From Actinomadura roseirufa (GTDB lineage: Bacteria; Actinomycetota; Actinomycetes; Streptosporangiales; Streptosporangiaceae), in assembly GCF_900659635.1 (NCBI RefSeq), contig NZ_CAACVB010000040.1:1-44590 (forward strand): a stretch of DNA of 44,590 nt. Reading direction: 5' to 3'. This document shows positions 27,490-35,902 of the stretch, piece after piece. The position numbers and the translations under genes are program-made. How positions within the stretch are numbered: position 1 is the first letter of the stretch; each line of letters begins with the position of its first letter. Below the pieces are notes generated by a model. The model saw nothing but the letters and a program-made list of their open reading frames with translations, searched no databases and was not told the DNA's origin.

Positions 27490-28035
27490 TCGAGACTCCG
27501 GTCACACTCCCGGGCATCGCCGCCCCCCGTCCGGCAGGCGAACCGGTGGGTCGTTACGCGGAAGTTATCCACACCCCCGGGATCTTCCGGACCGACCCCG
27601 TCTCGACGGTCCGTCGACATTTGTCGAGGTATCTCCCACGAGATGCCCGCAACCGCAGGCGGATCCATGGTTGCGCACAGGGTTTTCCACAGGCTTCCAC
27701 AGCCCTGTGGACGACTCCGCACAACCCCCCTGATGATTCTGAGGCACGAGACGTCACCGAGAGCGATGATCCCCAACAGCCACGCCGAATCACTGAAGTT
27801 CGCGACGGGACGTCCGGCCGAGGTCGCCGCCACAGGCCACATATCGTCCGCGTATGGAAAACCGCATACGTGCTGACAACACCACGCCGCCTTAACTGGC
27901 AGCATGACCCGAACCCCACCATCGGCACGAACGACGACCCACCGTTCGCAGAACTCCTCGTCCGGCTCGCCCGCACTCGGTCGTGGTCACCCGCCGTGGG
28001 CACGCCCACCCCACCCAGGCCCCGAGGACGCGACA
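27490..28035. other. Non-coding region with DnaA-box-like cluster
   Basis: About 550 bases with no convincing gene. It holds TTATCCACA (27565-27573, a perfect DnaA box), TTTTCCACA (27683-27691), GCTTCCACA (27693-27701), TTGCGCACA (27671-27679) and CTGTGGACG (27705-27713, reverse of CGTCCACAG). This stretch has lower GC and more codon-unlike composition than its flanks. dnaA and dnaN are not here, so it is not the usual oriC context. Confidence 0.5.
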
Positions 28036-29136
28036 GTGACCGGCAGCGAGCAAGGCCAGACGATGCCGCAGGTGGACATACTGGAGACCGAACACGACGG
28101 CATCCACGACAGGGACACGGGCACCTGGCGCAAAGGCGTCCGCCGGGCGATCAACATCGGCTCCCGGCCCGGCCCCTGGAAGCGCGGCCTGGTCCTCGCG
28201 GCGCTCGCGCTGTTGCTGGGCCTGTTCATGCTGCTGCACGCGCAGATCCCGAACCGGATCGGTCACCTCGGCAGCCTGACGGAAACATTCCTGCCGTGGT
28301 TCGGCCTGCTCGTCCCGGTGCTGCTGGCCGGGGCCCTGTGGCGCCGCTCCGCCTCCGCGCTGGTCGCGCTGCTGCTGCCGGTCGTCGTGTGGCTGAACCT
28401 CTTCGGCGGCCTGCTGAGCGACAAGTCCCACGCGGGCGCCGACCTCATCGTGGTCGGCCACAACGTCGGCGCCGACAACCCCGACCCGGCCGGCACCGCC
28501 CGCGCCCTGATCGCCTCCCGCTCGGACGTGCTGGCGCTGGTAGAGCTGACCGAGCAGGCCCGGGGCACCTACGAGAACGCGCTGGCGCAGGCGTACCCGT
28601 ACCACACGGTGCAGGGCACGGTCGGCCTGTGGAGCAAGCGCCCCTTGTCGGACACCCGGCCGATCGACACCATGATGGACGTCGGACCGCTGGCGGCCAC
28701 CAAACCGCTCGACGTCAAACTGGCCGACATGCGCTCACTGCGCGCCACGGTCGCCACGCCTCACGGCCCGCTGGCGGTGTACGTGGCCCACCTGGGCTCC
28801 GCACGGGTGAATCCCAGAGCGGGCTTTTCGACGGCGGACCGCGACAGGAACGCGCAGGCGCTCGGCAAGGCCATCGCCGCCGAGCGGAACGAGCGCGTGG
28901 TCCTGCTCGGCGACCTGAACGGCACCATGAACGACCGCGCGTTCACCGGCCTCACCTCGCAGTTGCACTCGGCCCAGGAAAAGGCCGGCGACGGCTTCGG
29001 CTTCACCTGGCCGGCCGAGTTCCCGATGGTACGAATCGACCAGATCCTGGTCAGAGGCGTAAAACCAAGAAGCTCGTGGGTCCTCCCCTCCACCAGCAGC
29101 GACCACCTACCAGTAGCCGCCGGCCTAACCTGGTGA
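28036..29136 (+). CDS. Membrane-anchored endonuclease/exonuclease/phosphatase-family protein
   Basis: A protein of about 366 residues. A cytoplasmic N-terminus (about 50 residues) is followed by three hydrophobic helices (about 55-75, 85-103, 108-125) and an extracytoplasmic EEP catalytic domain. Signatures: VVGHNVGAD (Asn), LALVELTEQ (Glu), VAHLGSA, LLGDLNGTMND (Asp/Asn) and SDHLPVAAG (His). This three-helix plus EEP layout is common in actinomycetes. The substrate is unknown, with sphingomyelinase-like or nuclease-like chemistry possible. GTG 28036 is chosen for its GAGGA site. The 3' end overlaps the convergent minus-strand gene by 12 bases. The GDLNG motif is intact, unlike the other EEP protein in this window. 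Confidence 0.85.
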   Translation: MTGSEQGQTMPQVDILETEHDGIHDRDTGTWRKGVRRAINIGSRPGPWKRGLVLAALALLLGLFMLLHAQIPNRIGHLGSLTETFLPWFGLLVPVLLAGALWRRSASALVALLLPVVVWLNLFGGLLSDKSHAGADLIVVGHNVGADNPDPAGTARALIASRSDVLALVELTEQARGTYENALAQAYPYHTVQGTVGLWSKRPLSDTRPIDTMMDVGPLAATKPLDVKLADMRSLRATVATPHGPLAVYVAHLGSARVNPRAGFSTADRDRNAQALGKAIAAERNERVVLLGDLNGTMNDRAFTGLTSQLHSAQEKAGDGFGFTWPAEFPMVRIDQILVRGVKPRSSWVLPSTSSDHLPVAAGLTW

Positions 29137-29466
29137 CCCGGCACGGATCTCCGTCCCAGAGGGCAGTATCGGCGCGATGCCGGAGAACCGCCTGCTCATC
29201 AGCAGCGCCAGTTCCGTCAATCGCTCCCCGGACGAAGTGGACGCGGGGAGCTCTGCCGCGTCCACGATGCGATCGGCCTCGGCGATCGGCTTCCCCCACG
29301 ACGTGAAGAACCACAACCTTTCGCCGTCCTCCGCACGCGGCTTGCACGTGACCGTGTCCGCCGGACGCGGCACGTCCGGGCAGCACCCCGGCGCCTTCGG
29401 ATTGATCACGATCAGCTTGCGACGCTGCAGAACGGTCTCCAGCCCGAACGCGTGACGCCGCGACAT
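29125..29466 (-). CDS. Conserved hypothetical small actinobacterial protein
   Basis: A 113-residue protein. Its first two thirds (FGLETVLQRRKLIVINP, then CCPDVPRPADTVTCKP, then LWFFTSWGKPIAEADRIVDA) match a short actinomycete family of roughly 80-90 residues that I recall lying beside XRE/TPR regulators. The function is not known. The last ~40 residues (from AAELPASTSS) look unlike that family and may be a divergent or frame-shifted tail. It lies head to head with the XRE/TPR remnant, the usual neighbour of this family. Confidence 0.65.
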   Translation of the reverse strand: MSRRHAFGLETVLQRRKLIVINPKAPGCCPDVPRPADTVTCKPRAEDGERLWFFTSWGKPIAEADRIVDAAELPASTSSGERLTELALLMSRRFSGIAPILPSGTEIRAGSPG

Positions 29467-29481
29467 CAGAGCACCGAGCCG

Positions 29482-29844
29482 CGCATAGGCGTCAGGTTCT
29501 ACGCGATGGACGCCTACCGGGTCTTGGGAGCCAACGACCGCGCGGCGGCCCATGCCACCGAGGTCCTGCGCACCGGGCGCGGCCCGGACGGTGAGGACCT
29601 GGCGCCCATGCGCATGGCCGAGGCCCGCATCACCCTCGCAGCGGTGGCGGCACGCGCTGGGGAACTGGAGGAGGCCGTCCAGCGAGGTCAGGACGCCCTT
29701 CACGCCGACCGCAAGTGCCTCCCATCGCTGTTACTGGTCGCCGACGAACTGCGGCAGGAGATCAGCGAGCGGTACCCGGCCGACCAGATGACGCGGAACT
29801 TCTCCGAGCAACTCCACGAACTGAGGCACGCGCCCGGCTCCTGA
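29482..29844 (+). pseudogene. C-terminal remnant of an XRE/TPR regulator
   Basis: The frame reads VRFYAMDAYRVLGANDRAAAHATEVLR through MAEARITLAAVAARAGELEEAVQRGQDALHADRKCLPSLLLVADELRQEI. This is the last ~110 residues of the alpha-helical TPR domain of the long actinomycete XRE regulators. The N-terminal HTH and most of the TPR are missing, and the left edge falls next to the start of the divergent hypothetical gene. The open frame from the ATG at 29452 is probably untranslated relic. An intact paralogue-type regulator is present at 42859-44151. Confidence 0.65.
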
Positions 29845-29905
29845 CCGGACGACGAATTCGAGGTCGAACCTCACGGCCGGCGCGATGATCTGTTCGCCGG
29901 TCGGG

Positions 29906-31231
29906 TTAGGGGCGTAGGCGCCATAGGTGCACCGTTTCGCCGTGGCCGGTGGTGGCCAGGATGGTGCCGTCGGGGCTGAAGGTCACCGACTCGACCGCGC
30001 CGGTGTGGGCGGTGAACTTGATGAGTGGTTTGCGGGCGCCGACGTCCCACAGGCGGGCGAAACCGCCCTCGTCTCCGGTGGCGAGGATCCTGCCGTTCGG
30101 GCTGAAGGCCACCGAGTTCACGGCCGGACTGTGGTCGGTGAGTTCGGCGATCTGGGCGTGGGTGGCCACGTCCCACAACCGCACCGTGCCGTCCTGGTCA
30201 CCCGAGGCCAGGGTGCGGCCGTCCGGGCTGAACGCCACCGAGAGGACGCCGCCGCTGTGAACGGGGAGGAGGGGCGTGCCGAGTGGGCTGCTGGAACCGA
30301 TGTCCCAGAGCCGCACCGTGTGATCATCACCGCCGGTGGCCAGGATCCGGCCCGCCGGGCTGAACGCCAGTGCCCGGATGCGATCGGCAGCGCCGGTGAG
30401 CCGGCCGAATCTCCTGGGGATCGGTGAAACCTGCATGTCCCACAGGGTCACCACGGCACTGCCGCCGCCGCTGGTGGCCAGGATCCTGCCGTCCGGGCTG
30501 AACGCCGCCAGCCCGGCGGAGACACCGGCACCGTCGGAGCGGATCCGGGCCATCCGGCGACGGGACGGTACGTCCCACAGTTCTACGGTGCCGCCGTCCT
30601 CGCCGGTGGCGAGGGGATCGCCGCCCGGACTGAAGACCAGTGACCTGACGTGATCGAAGGTGCCGGGGAGCGGAGCGAGCGGGCGGCGGGTTCTCGCGTC
30701 CCGCAGTTCCACCGGGCTGATGCTCCCCTCGGCGGGGCCGGTGGCGAGAATCTGGCCGTCCGGGCTGAAGGCCACCGTGCCGGCGAAGCCGGTGAAGGGC
30801 ACGAGAGGAGTGATGAGTGCCGGCTCCCGCGTGGTGGGCGATCCGGAGGAGGATTCGCCGACTCCGAAAGCGATCAGAAGGACGGCCACGACGCTCAGCA
30901 GCACAGGGCTGCTCCAGCGGCGGCGGTGTCCGGTGGCCGCGCCGGAAGAACCCAGTGTCACGGTGAGCTCGCCACTCGCCGTCCTCGCCGGGACCGCGGG
31001 CGGTTCGGCGCCGCGCCCTGCTCTCGGCCGAGAGGGCGGTTCGGGTGCGGCCGGCGGGGTGAACGCGGCCCTGGGCGTCGTGCGGCCCGTCCAGTCGGGG
31101 CGCCCGCGTTCCAGGGCCCATCGCGCTTCCCGCGGGGAGACCCGGTCGCGGAGTCGTCGTGCCGGGTCGTCGCCGAGCGAACTGTCCGCGAGGAGCCGGT
31201 CGACCTCGGCGAGCGCCTCATCGTCGGTCAT
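29906..31231 (-). CDS. Membrane-anchored seven-blade WD40 protein
   Basis: A 441-residue protein. Residues 1-100 are cytoplasmic: a short acidic helix-rich start (MTDDEALAEVDRLLADSSLG), then Pro/Arg-rich linker. One transmembrane helix (108-124) is followed by seven WD40 repeats, each with a FSPDGxxLATG strand and ending in LWD or close variants, enough for one complete beta-propeller outside the membrane. Its start overlaps the stop of the sigma-like gene as ATGA. I infer a one-pass sensor whose cytoplasmic end may hold the sigma-like partner, and whose outer propeller reads an unknown signal. Confidence 0.87.
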   Translation of the reverse strand: MTDDEALAEVDRLLADSSLGDDPARRLRDRVSPREARWALERGRPDWTGRTTPRAAFTPPAAPEPPSRPRAGRGAEPPAVPARTASGELTVTLGSSGAATGHRRRWSSPVLLSVVAVLLIAFGVGESSSGSPTTREPALITPLVPFTGFAGTVAFSPDGQILATGPAEGSISPVELRDARTRRPLAPLPGTFDHVRSLVFSPGGDPLATGEDGGTVELWDVPSRRRMARIRSDGAGVSAGLAAFSPDGRILATSGGGSAVVTLWDMQVSPIPRRFGRLTGAADRIRALAFSPAGRILATGGDDHTVRLWDIGSSSPLGTPLLPVHSGGVLSVAFSPDGRTLASGDQDGTVRLWDVATHAQIAELTDHSPAVNSVAFSPNGRILATGDEGGFARLWDVGARKPLIKFTAHTGAVESVTFSPDGTILATTGHGETVHLWRLRP

Positions 31232-31896
31232 GAGCGCGCTCCCCCCGCTCGTCGGCGGCGGAACCGGTTCCGTTGCCGGTACAGCATCCCTTCGACCGAC
31301 CGGGCGGTGGCACCGTCCCCGAGGAGGTGGGCGATCTCGGCGTGGGTATAGCCCCGCGCCGCCAGGATCAGCACCGTCCGCGCCTTCTCGTCGGTGACGG
31401 TGGACAGGCTGCGCCGGGCCTCGTCACGCGCCACCAGGATGTCCTCCGGTCCGGGCAGGCCGTCGGCCTGCTGGTGGTCCGGTAAGGCCGCGACCTCGAC
31501 CCGGCGGCGGCTCTCGGCCCGATGCCAGGCCAGATAGGGTCCGGGGAACTCGTACAGGCAGCCGCGGATGAAGAAGGTGTTCAGCGTCGCGCCCTCGCCG
31601 GGATCCCACTCGTCCCGGATCAGCCTGCCCCGGAGCTTGACCGCGGCGCGGCCCACCGTTTCCCAGGTCAGCTCCAGCTGATCGTCCTTGGGCCACTCGG
31701 CGCCGGGCCAGGGCAGGACGATGCCGATCCCGCGGCACTTGTCGAAGATCAGCTTTTCGCGCGTCCACGCGCCGATCACCGCGATCCCGTACCGGACGAT
31801 GTCCTCTTCGAACCTTCGGTAGGCGGGCCCGGTGAACTCGTGCTCGCTCAGGAACCGCACCAGGCGCCGGTCGGCGTCCAGACGTGCGCCCGCCAT
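31228..31896 (-). CDS. Sigma-70-family-like DNA-binding protein coupled to WD40 sensor
   Basis: A 222-residue protein. The C-terminal half has a region-4-like helix-turn-helix (LSTVTDEKARTVLILAARGYTHAEIAHLLGD, then SVEGMLYRQRNRFRRR). The N-terminal half (YRRFEEDIVRYGIAVIGAWTREKLIF, then TLNTFFIRGCLYEFPGPYLAW) is a divergent region-2-like helical part, poorly matching classical ECF sigmas. ATG 31896 follows GGGAGAGG; a GTG 21 bases upstream is in frame. Its stop overlaps the WD40 start (ATGA), so production of both is locked together. I read it as an ECF-like sigma with a dedicated membrane sensor/anti-sigma. The alternative is a plain HTH regulator. Confidence 0.78.
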   Translation of the reverse strand: MAGARLDADRRLVRFLSEHEFTGPAYRRFEEDIVRYGIAVIGAWTREKLIFDKCRGIGIVLPWPGAEWPKDDQLELTWETVGRAAVKLRGRLIRDEWDPGEGATLNTFFIRGCLYEFPGPYLAWHRAESRRRVEVAALPDHQQADGLPGPEDILVARDEARRSLSTVTDEKARTVLILAARGYTHAEIAHLLGDGATARSVEGMLYRQRNRFRRRRAGGARS

Positions 31897-32107
31897 TCGC
31901 ACCTCTCCCGCCACCAAAGCAGACCGCGCTCATCACCTTGTCACCTTCCTTTGGGCGTGTGGTCCCTGTTGGCAGTAATAGGGCAACGCCCCCGCACACC
32001 CCACGGCGATTTCTGCGCGGGGCCCGATCCGGCCGCAGGCGTGGGGCCGGCTCCAGAGACGCCCTACTCCCCAGGGCAGAAAGACCAGCCACATAGGGAG
32101 CGATGAA

Positions 32108-32302
32108 ATGCCCGACCCCCAGGACAAGTCCCTCATCAGCCTCCGGACGGCCGTGGTGCTGCTGCTCGCGGCGATCACCGGAATCGGAGCCGGCCTGCTC
32201 ACCCTCGGATCGGGACACGACCTCGCGTCCGGCGTTCTGACCGGCGGCGCCGCGGCCGGGGCCGCGCTCGCCCTGTTCAACCAGGTCATCTCCAGCGAGT
32301 AG
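32108..32302 (+). CDS. Small two-helix membrane protein (64 aa)
   Basis: A 64-residue protein. A short polar N-terminus is followed by two Ala/Gly/Leu-rich hydrophobic segments (about 13-33 and 40-58). GGGAGCGATGAA precedes the ATG. It is divergent from the sigma-like gene, about 210 bases away, so it may share its promoter region. No known domain. Confidence 0.65.
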   Translation: MPDPQDKSLISLRTAVVLLLAAITGIGAGLLTLGSGHDLASGVLTGGAAAGAALALFNQVISSE

Positions 32303-32423
32303 CCGGGGGCCCGGTGGCCGAAGCCGGACAGGGTGCCGGTGCGGTGCAGGCCAAGCCTTGACCGTGTTTGCTGATGTCTGGGATGGGCCGCTTGGGGGAC
32401 GGGGGGCGTCTAGCGTGGGGGCC

Positions 32424-32867
32424 GTGACGTTTCTCGACGTGTTCGCAGGTTCCTGGGCGGGGACCAACGGCTTCCGTCTGATGCCCTCTGATCCGCTCGC
32501 AGAGCACCCCGCCACCCTCACCGTGACGCCCGGCGCGGGCGGTCACCTGACCTCGGTCGCCTACACCTGGCGACACCCGGACGACGGCGACCAGGAAGGG
32601 ATGCTCGCCCTCGGCGAGCAGGAGGACGGCTCCCTCGTCGCCCTCTGGGCCGACTCCTGGCACCAGAAGCCCGCCCCTATGACGCTGTCGGGCAAAGTAC
32701 TTGAGGCCCAGTACGAAGGCGGGTTCGCCTGGCGGATCGTCTTCGAGCCCACCGGACCGGACGAGCTGACCATGCGCATGGACAACGTCGTCCCACCCGA
32801 GTACGGCACCCCCGAGGCACCCGCCGGCCCCTACCCGGCGATGCTCATGAACCTCCACCGCGCCTAG
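32424..32867 (+). CDS. DUF1579-like beta-barrel protein
   Basis: A 147-residue soluble protein opening FLDVFAGSWAGTNGFRLMP, with many beta strands (HLTSVAYTWRHPDDGDQEGMLALG and the SWHQKPAPMTLSGKVL pattern), matching short lipocalin-like actinobacterial proteins that I associate with DUF1579. Role unknown. GTG 32424 is chosen because the homology-like start begins there. The frame continues up to an ATG-like codon at 32358 without good composition. Single gene between the small membrane protein and the glycosylase. Confidence 0.7.
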   Translation: MTFLDVFAGSWAGTNGFRLMPSDPLAEHPATLTVTPGAGGHLTSVAYTWRHPDDGDQEGMLALGEQEDGSLVALWADSWHQKPAPMTLSGKVLEAQYEGGFAWRIVFEPTGPDELTMRMDNVVPPEYGTPEAPAGPYPAMLMNLHRA

Positions 32868-32988
32868 GAGAACCCGCCGGGCCAGACGCGGGCGCCCGAC
32901 CAAGTTGTGGAGGGGTCGGGTTTGGGGTGGCGATATACGCTTTGACCTGCAGTCATCGTGGTCCGCCTAGGAAGGGATCTCTGGGGAC

Positions 32989-33852
32989 ATGCCTGAGCTG
33001 CCTGAGGTGGAGGCGCTGGCGGCCTTCCTGCGCGAGCGTGTGGTCGGCCATGTCATCGCGCGGGTGGATGTGCTCGCCATCTCCGCGTTGAAGACCTACG
33101 ACCCGCCCGTGACGGCGCTGGGCGGGCTGACCGTCACCGGCGCGGCGCGGCATGGCAAGTTCCTCGATCTCGACGTGGACGGCCTGCATCTGGTCGTGCA
33201 CCTGGCGCGCGCCGGGTGGCTGCGGTGGCGGGACGAGATCCCGGCGCGGCCCGTCCGTCCCGGGGGTAAGAACCCGCTGGCGCTTCGGGTGCATCTCGAT
33301 GACGGCAGCGGCTTCGACCTCACCGAGGCCGGCACGAAGAAGGGGCTCGCGGTGTACGTCGTGCGGGACGCGGCGGACGTGCCCGGTGTCGCCTCGCTCG
33401 GCCCCGACCCGCTGGACGCGTCGTTCACGCCCGAGGCCCTGGCCGGGATCCTCGCGGGCAGGCGCACCCAGATCAAGGGGCTGCTGCGCGACCAGAAGAT
33501 CGTCGCGGGGATCGGGAACGCCTATTCCGACGAGGTGCTGCACGTCGCGCGGATGTCCCCGTTCAAGATGGCGTCGTCGCTGGACGAGGCGGACGTGGCG
33601 ACGCTGCACGAGGCCATCGTCGGCACGCTGCGCGACGCGGTGGAGCGCTCTCGCGGGCTGGAGGCGCAGGACCTGAAGGGCGAGAAGAAGACCGGCTTGC
33701 GGGTGCACGGCCGGACCGGCCAGAAATGCCCGGTCTGTGGTGACATCGTGCGTGAGGTGTCGTTCGCCGACTCGTCGTTGCAGTACTGCCCGACGTGCCA
33801 GACCGGCGGCAAGCCGCTCGCCGACCGCCGGATGTCCCGTCTCCTGAAGTAG
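32989..33852 (+). CDS. Fpg/Nei-family DNA glycosylase
   Basis: A 287-residue bifunctional glycosylase/AP lyase that excises oxidised bases from DNA. The catalytic MPELPEVE start (Pro2, Glu3) is exact, Lys53-type GKFL is present (RHGKFLDLDVDG), the H2TH helix segment follows in LLRDQKIVAGIGNAYSDEVL, and the C-terminal zinc finger has CPVC and YCPTC with the DRRMSRLLK tail. Length is normal. GGAAGGGATCTCTGGGGAC precedes the ATG. Convergent with the ECF41 gene, 11 bases apart. Exact substrate preference (FapyG, 8-oxoG or Nei-like) cannot be read. Confidence 0.93.
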   Translation: MPELPEVEALAAFLRERVVGHVIARVDVLAISALKTYDPPVTALGGLTVTGAARHGKFLDLDVDGLHLVVHLARAGWLRWRDEIPARPVRPGGKNPLALRVHLDDGSGFDLTEAGTKKGLAVYVVRDAADVPGVASLGPDPLDASFTPEALAGILAGRRTQIKGLLRDQKIVAGIGNAYSDEVLHVARMSPFKMASSLDEADVATLHEAIVGTLRDAVERSRGLEAQDLKGEKKTGLRVHGRTGQKCPVCGDIVREVSFADSSLQYCPTCQTGGKPLADRRMSRLLK

Positions 33853-33863
33853 CGGCCCGTCCG

Positions 33864-34736
33864 CTACGTCGGGGGGAGTACGGCGAGGTCCATCGACCGG
33901 AGCCGCGCCGGGTCGGCGACGACCGTGAACGCGGCGATCCGCCCTTCCTCGACCGAGACCTCCAGGACGACCAGGAGGCGCCCGCGCGGCGCGACGACGA
34001 CGCCGACCGCGCCGTTCACCAGCGCGGGTTCGGAGACGCGGGCGCGCGCGGTGTTGGTGGCCGTCTCCTCGGCGATGCGGCGGGCGCCGCGCATCTCGGC
34101 GATGGGGAGCGTCCCGGAGTCGACCCGGCGGACGGCGTCCGGGGCCAGCACGGCGAGGAGGGCGTCCAGGTCGCCGGAGCGGGCGGCGGCGAGGAACGCC
34201 TCCACGGCCGTCCGCTGCCGGACGAGGTCGGCGGCGGGCGTCGCGGGCGCCCCGCGGACCCGGCCGCGCGCCCGGCTCGCCAGCTTCTTCGCCGCGACCG
34301 GCGACCGTTCCACGATCACGGCGATCTCGTCGAAGGGGACCGAGAACATGTCGTGCAGCACGAACGCGACCCGCTCGGCCGGGCCGAGCGTGTCGAGGAC
34401 GACCAGCATCGCGAGCCCGACGGAGTCGGCCAGCACCGCCTCGTCCTCCGGGCCGGTGGACGGCTCGTGCGCCGCCCCGGCTCCGTCCAGGCCGGTGAGC
34501 TCCTCGGCCCGGCGGCGCCTGACGCGCAGCATGTCGAGGCAGACGCGGCCGACGATCGTGGTCAGCCAGCCCGTCACGTTGGCGATCCCGGCGGCGCCCG
34601 CGCGGTCGGCGCGCAGCCACGCCTCCTGGACGGCGTCGTCCGCCTCGTCCGCCGAGCCGAGCATGCGGTAGGCGACGCTCCGCAGATGCGCGCGGGCGCC
34701 GTCGAACCGCGCGGCCAGGTCGTCCTGCTCGTCCAT
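33864..34736 (-). CDS. ECF41-group sigma factor with SnoaL-like C-terminal domain
   Basis: A 290-residue sigma factor. Region 2 (RSVAYRMLGSADEADDAVQEAWLRA, about 17-70), region 4 (LGPAERVAFVLHDMFSVPFDEIAVIVERSPVAAKKLASRARGR, about 117-160) and a fused SnoaL/NTF2-like domain from about 175, the typical ECF41/SigJ layout in which the C-terminal domain replaces an anti-sigma. The conserved DGGGK and NGxPG signatures of that domain are altered: the first region reads AEMRGA and the second NGAVG. ATG at 34736. It is divergent from a 94-residue gene whose promoter matches the ECF41 consensus. Confidence 0.92.
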   Translation of the reverse strand: MDEQDDLAARFDGARAHLRSVAYRMLGSADEADDAVQEAWLRADRAGAAGIANVTGWLTTIVGRVCLDMLRVRRRRAEELTGLDGAGAAHEPSTGPEDEAVLADSVGLAMLVVLDTLGPAERVAFVLHDMFSVPFDEIAVIVERSPVAAKKLASRARGRVRGAPATPAADLVRQRTAVEAFLAAARSGDLDALLAVLAPDAVRRVDSGTLPIAEMRGARRIAEETATNTARARVSEPALVNGAVGVVVAPRGRLLVVLEVSVEEGRIAAFTVVADPARLRSMDLAVLPPT

Positions 34737-34737
34737 G

Positions 34738-34764
34738 GGTCACCTCTCATCGACGCCGGTCGTC
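34738..34764 (+). promoter_or_regulatory. ECF41-type promoter upstream of the 94-aa gene
   Basis: GGTCACC (34738-34744) and CGTC (34761-34764) are separated by exactly 16 bases, against the reported ECF41 consensus TGTCACA-N16-CGTC. It starts 2 bases from the divergent sigma gene start and points at the gene at 34814, about 50 bases downstream. Confidence 0.65.
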
Positions 34765-34813
34765 ATATCGGTGGGACGTACGACGAGGCGAGATCGAAGG
34801 GGGTACGGGAGCC

Positions 34814-35098
34814 GTGCCGATCATCAGATACGAGGTGGACGAGAAAGGCGCGACGGAAGTCGCCGACGCCGTCCAGAAGACTTTCTCCACGCTGGAAGAA
34901 CGGCGTCCAGAAGGCGTCCGATACGCATACTACCGCGCAGCGGGCGGCACCGAATTCGTGGCCCCGCCGGACCTGGACGAGGGCACCGGCAACCCGCTGC
35001 CGGACATCGAGGCTGCTCGGAGGCCCCAGGCGGCCGTGGCCGAGCACGTCATGGGAGACGCGCCCACGCCACGGACCTTCGACCTTATCGACGCTTAA
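34814..35098 (+). CDS. Uncharacterised 94-aa protein, likely ECF41 target
   Basis: A small soluble protein beginning MPIIRYEVDEKGATEVADAVQKTF, with a mixed alpha/beta pattern and a motif VRYAYYRAAGGTEFVAPPDLDEGTGNP. Acidic, no membrane segment. This resembles the alpha-beta ABM/dimeric barrel group in size and strand layout, but I would not assign it. It is divergent from the ECF41 sigma gene and sits behind an ECF41-type promoter. Classic ECF41 targets are carboxymuconolactone decarboxylase-type, oxidoreductase or epimerase enzymes, so this would be a different partner. GTG start with GGGAGCC upstream. Confidence 0.72.
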   Translation: MPIIRYEVDEKGATEVADAVQKTFSTLEERRPEGVRYAYYRAAGGTEFVAPPDLDEGTGNPLPDIEAARRPQAAVAEHVMGDAPTPRTFDLIDA

Positions 35099-35188
35099 GG
35101 GGTCACCCGGTAATCACTCTGATCCCTATGCCTGCCATCCGACGGCAGGCGATTTTCGAATGCCCGAGAACGACTCAGAAGGAAGAAC

Positions 35189-35902
35189 GTGACCTCACTG
35201 CTGCACGTGGATTCGAGCCATTCCGGTGATTCGGTCAGCAAGCGGCTGACCGCACTGTTCGCCGACGTCTGGCGGGCACGGAACGGGACGGCGGGCTACA
35301 CCTACCGCGACGTGTTCGCCGAGCCCGTCCCGATGGTGTCCCCGGCCTACGTCGCCCTCGGCACCCGGGTGGAGCGGCACGGCGTCGTCCCGCTGGAGAA
35401 GGTGCACGCGCTGGTGGAGGGCGCGGACGAGGAGCGCGAGTGGGCGCTGACGCTGCCGCTGATCAAGGAGCTGCGGTCGGCGGACACGCTGCTCGTCGGC
35501 GCGCCGATGTACAACTACTCGGTGACGACCGCTCTCAAGGCGTGGATCGACCGGTTCTCCTTCCCGGGCGCCTTCGCCGACCCCGACACGGGCGCCAAGC
35601 TGCTGCGCGGCACCCGGGTCGTGATCGTCACCGCGCGCGGCGGCGCCTACGGGCCCGGGGCGCCGCGCGAGGGCCTCGACTTCCAGGAGCCCTACCTGCG
35701 GGGATACTTCGGCAACCTCGGGGTCGAGGACCTGCGGTTCGTCCACGCCGAGTTCACGCGGGCCGCGGACATCCCGGCATTGCACGCCTTCCAGGACGAT
35801 CGGGAAGCCTCCCTCACCGCGGCGAGGGAGGCGGTGACCGAGCTCGCCGCCTACGCGGTGACCTCCCCGGCGTGCGTCACCACGCGGTCGACGAAGCCGT
35901 AG
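35189..35902 (+). CDS. azoR: FMN-dependent NADH-azoreductase
   Basis: A 237-residue flavodoxin-like protein of the AzoR family. It reduces azo and quinone substrates with NADH and bound FMN. Features: N-terminal [16 protein letters not shown] (FMN phosphate-binding), [19 protein letters not shown] (about 107-125) and ARGGAYGPG (about 150-158) are typical. The GTG start at 35189 is preceded by AGAAGGAAGAAC. The reading frame's last 17 codons overlap the antisense clpP 3' end by 52 bases, an unusual long convergent overlap. Confidence 0.9.
   Translation: MTSLLHVDSSHSGDSVSKRLTALFADVWRARNGTAGYTYRDVFAEPVPMVSPAYVALGTRVERHGVVPLEKVHALVEGADEEREWALTLPLIKELRSADTLLVGAPMYNYSVTTALKAWIDRFSFPGAFADPDTGAKLLRGTRVVIVTARGGAYGPGAPREGLDFQEPYLRGYFGNLGVEDLRFVHAEFTRAADIPALHAFQDDREASLTAAREAVTELAAYAVTSPACVTTRSTKP

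Noticed and set aside
27565..27713. A chromosomal origin (oriC)
   Set aside because: Only a handful of boxes, no dnaA or dnaN next to it and no clear AT-rich unwinding region, so kept only as a box cluster.
34814..35098. Assignment of the 94-aa protein to a monooxygenase family
   Set aside because: Size and strand pattern are only suggestive; no diagnostic residues seen.
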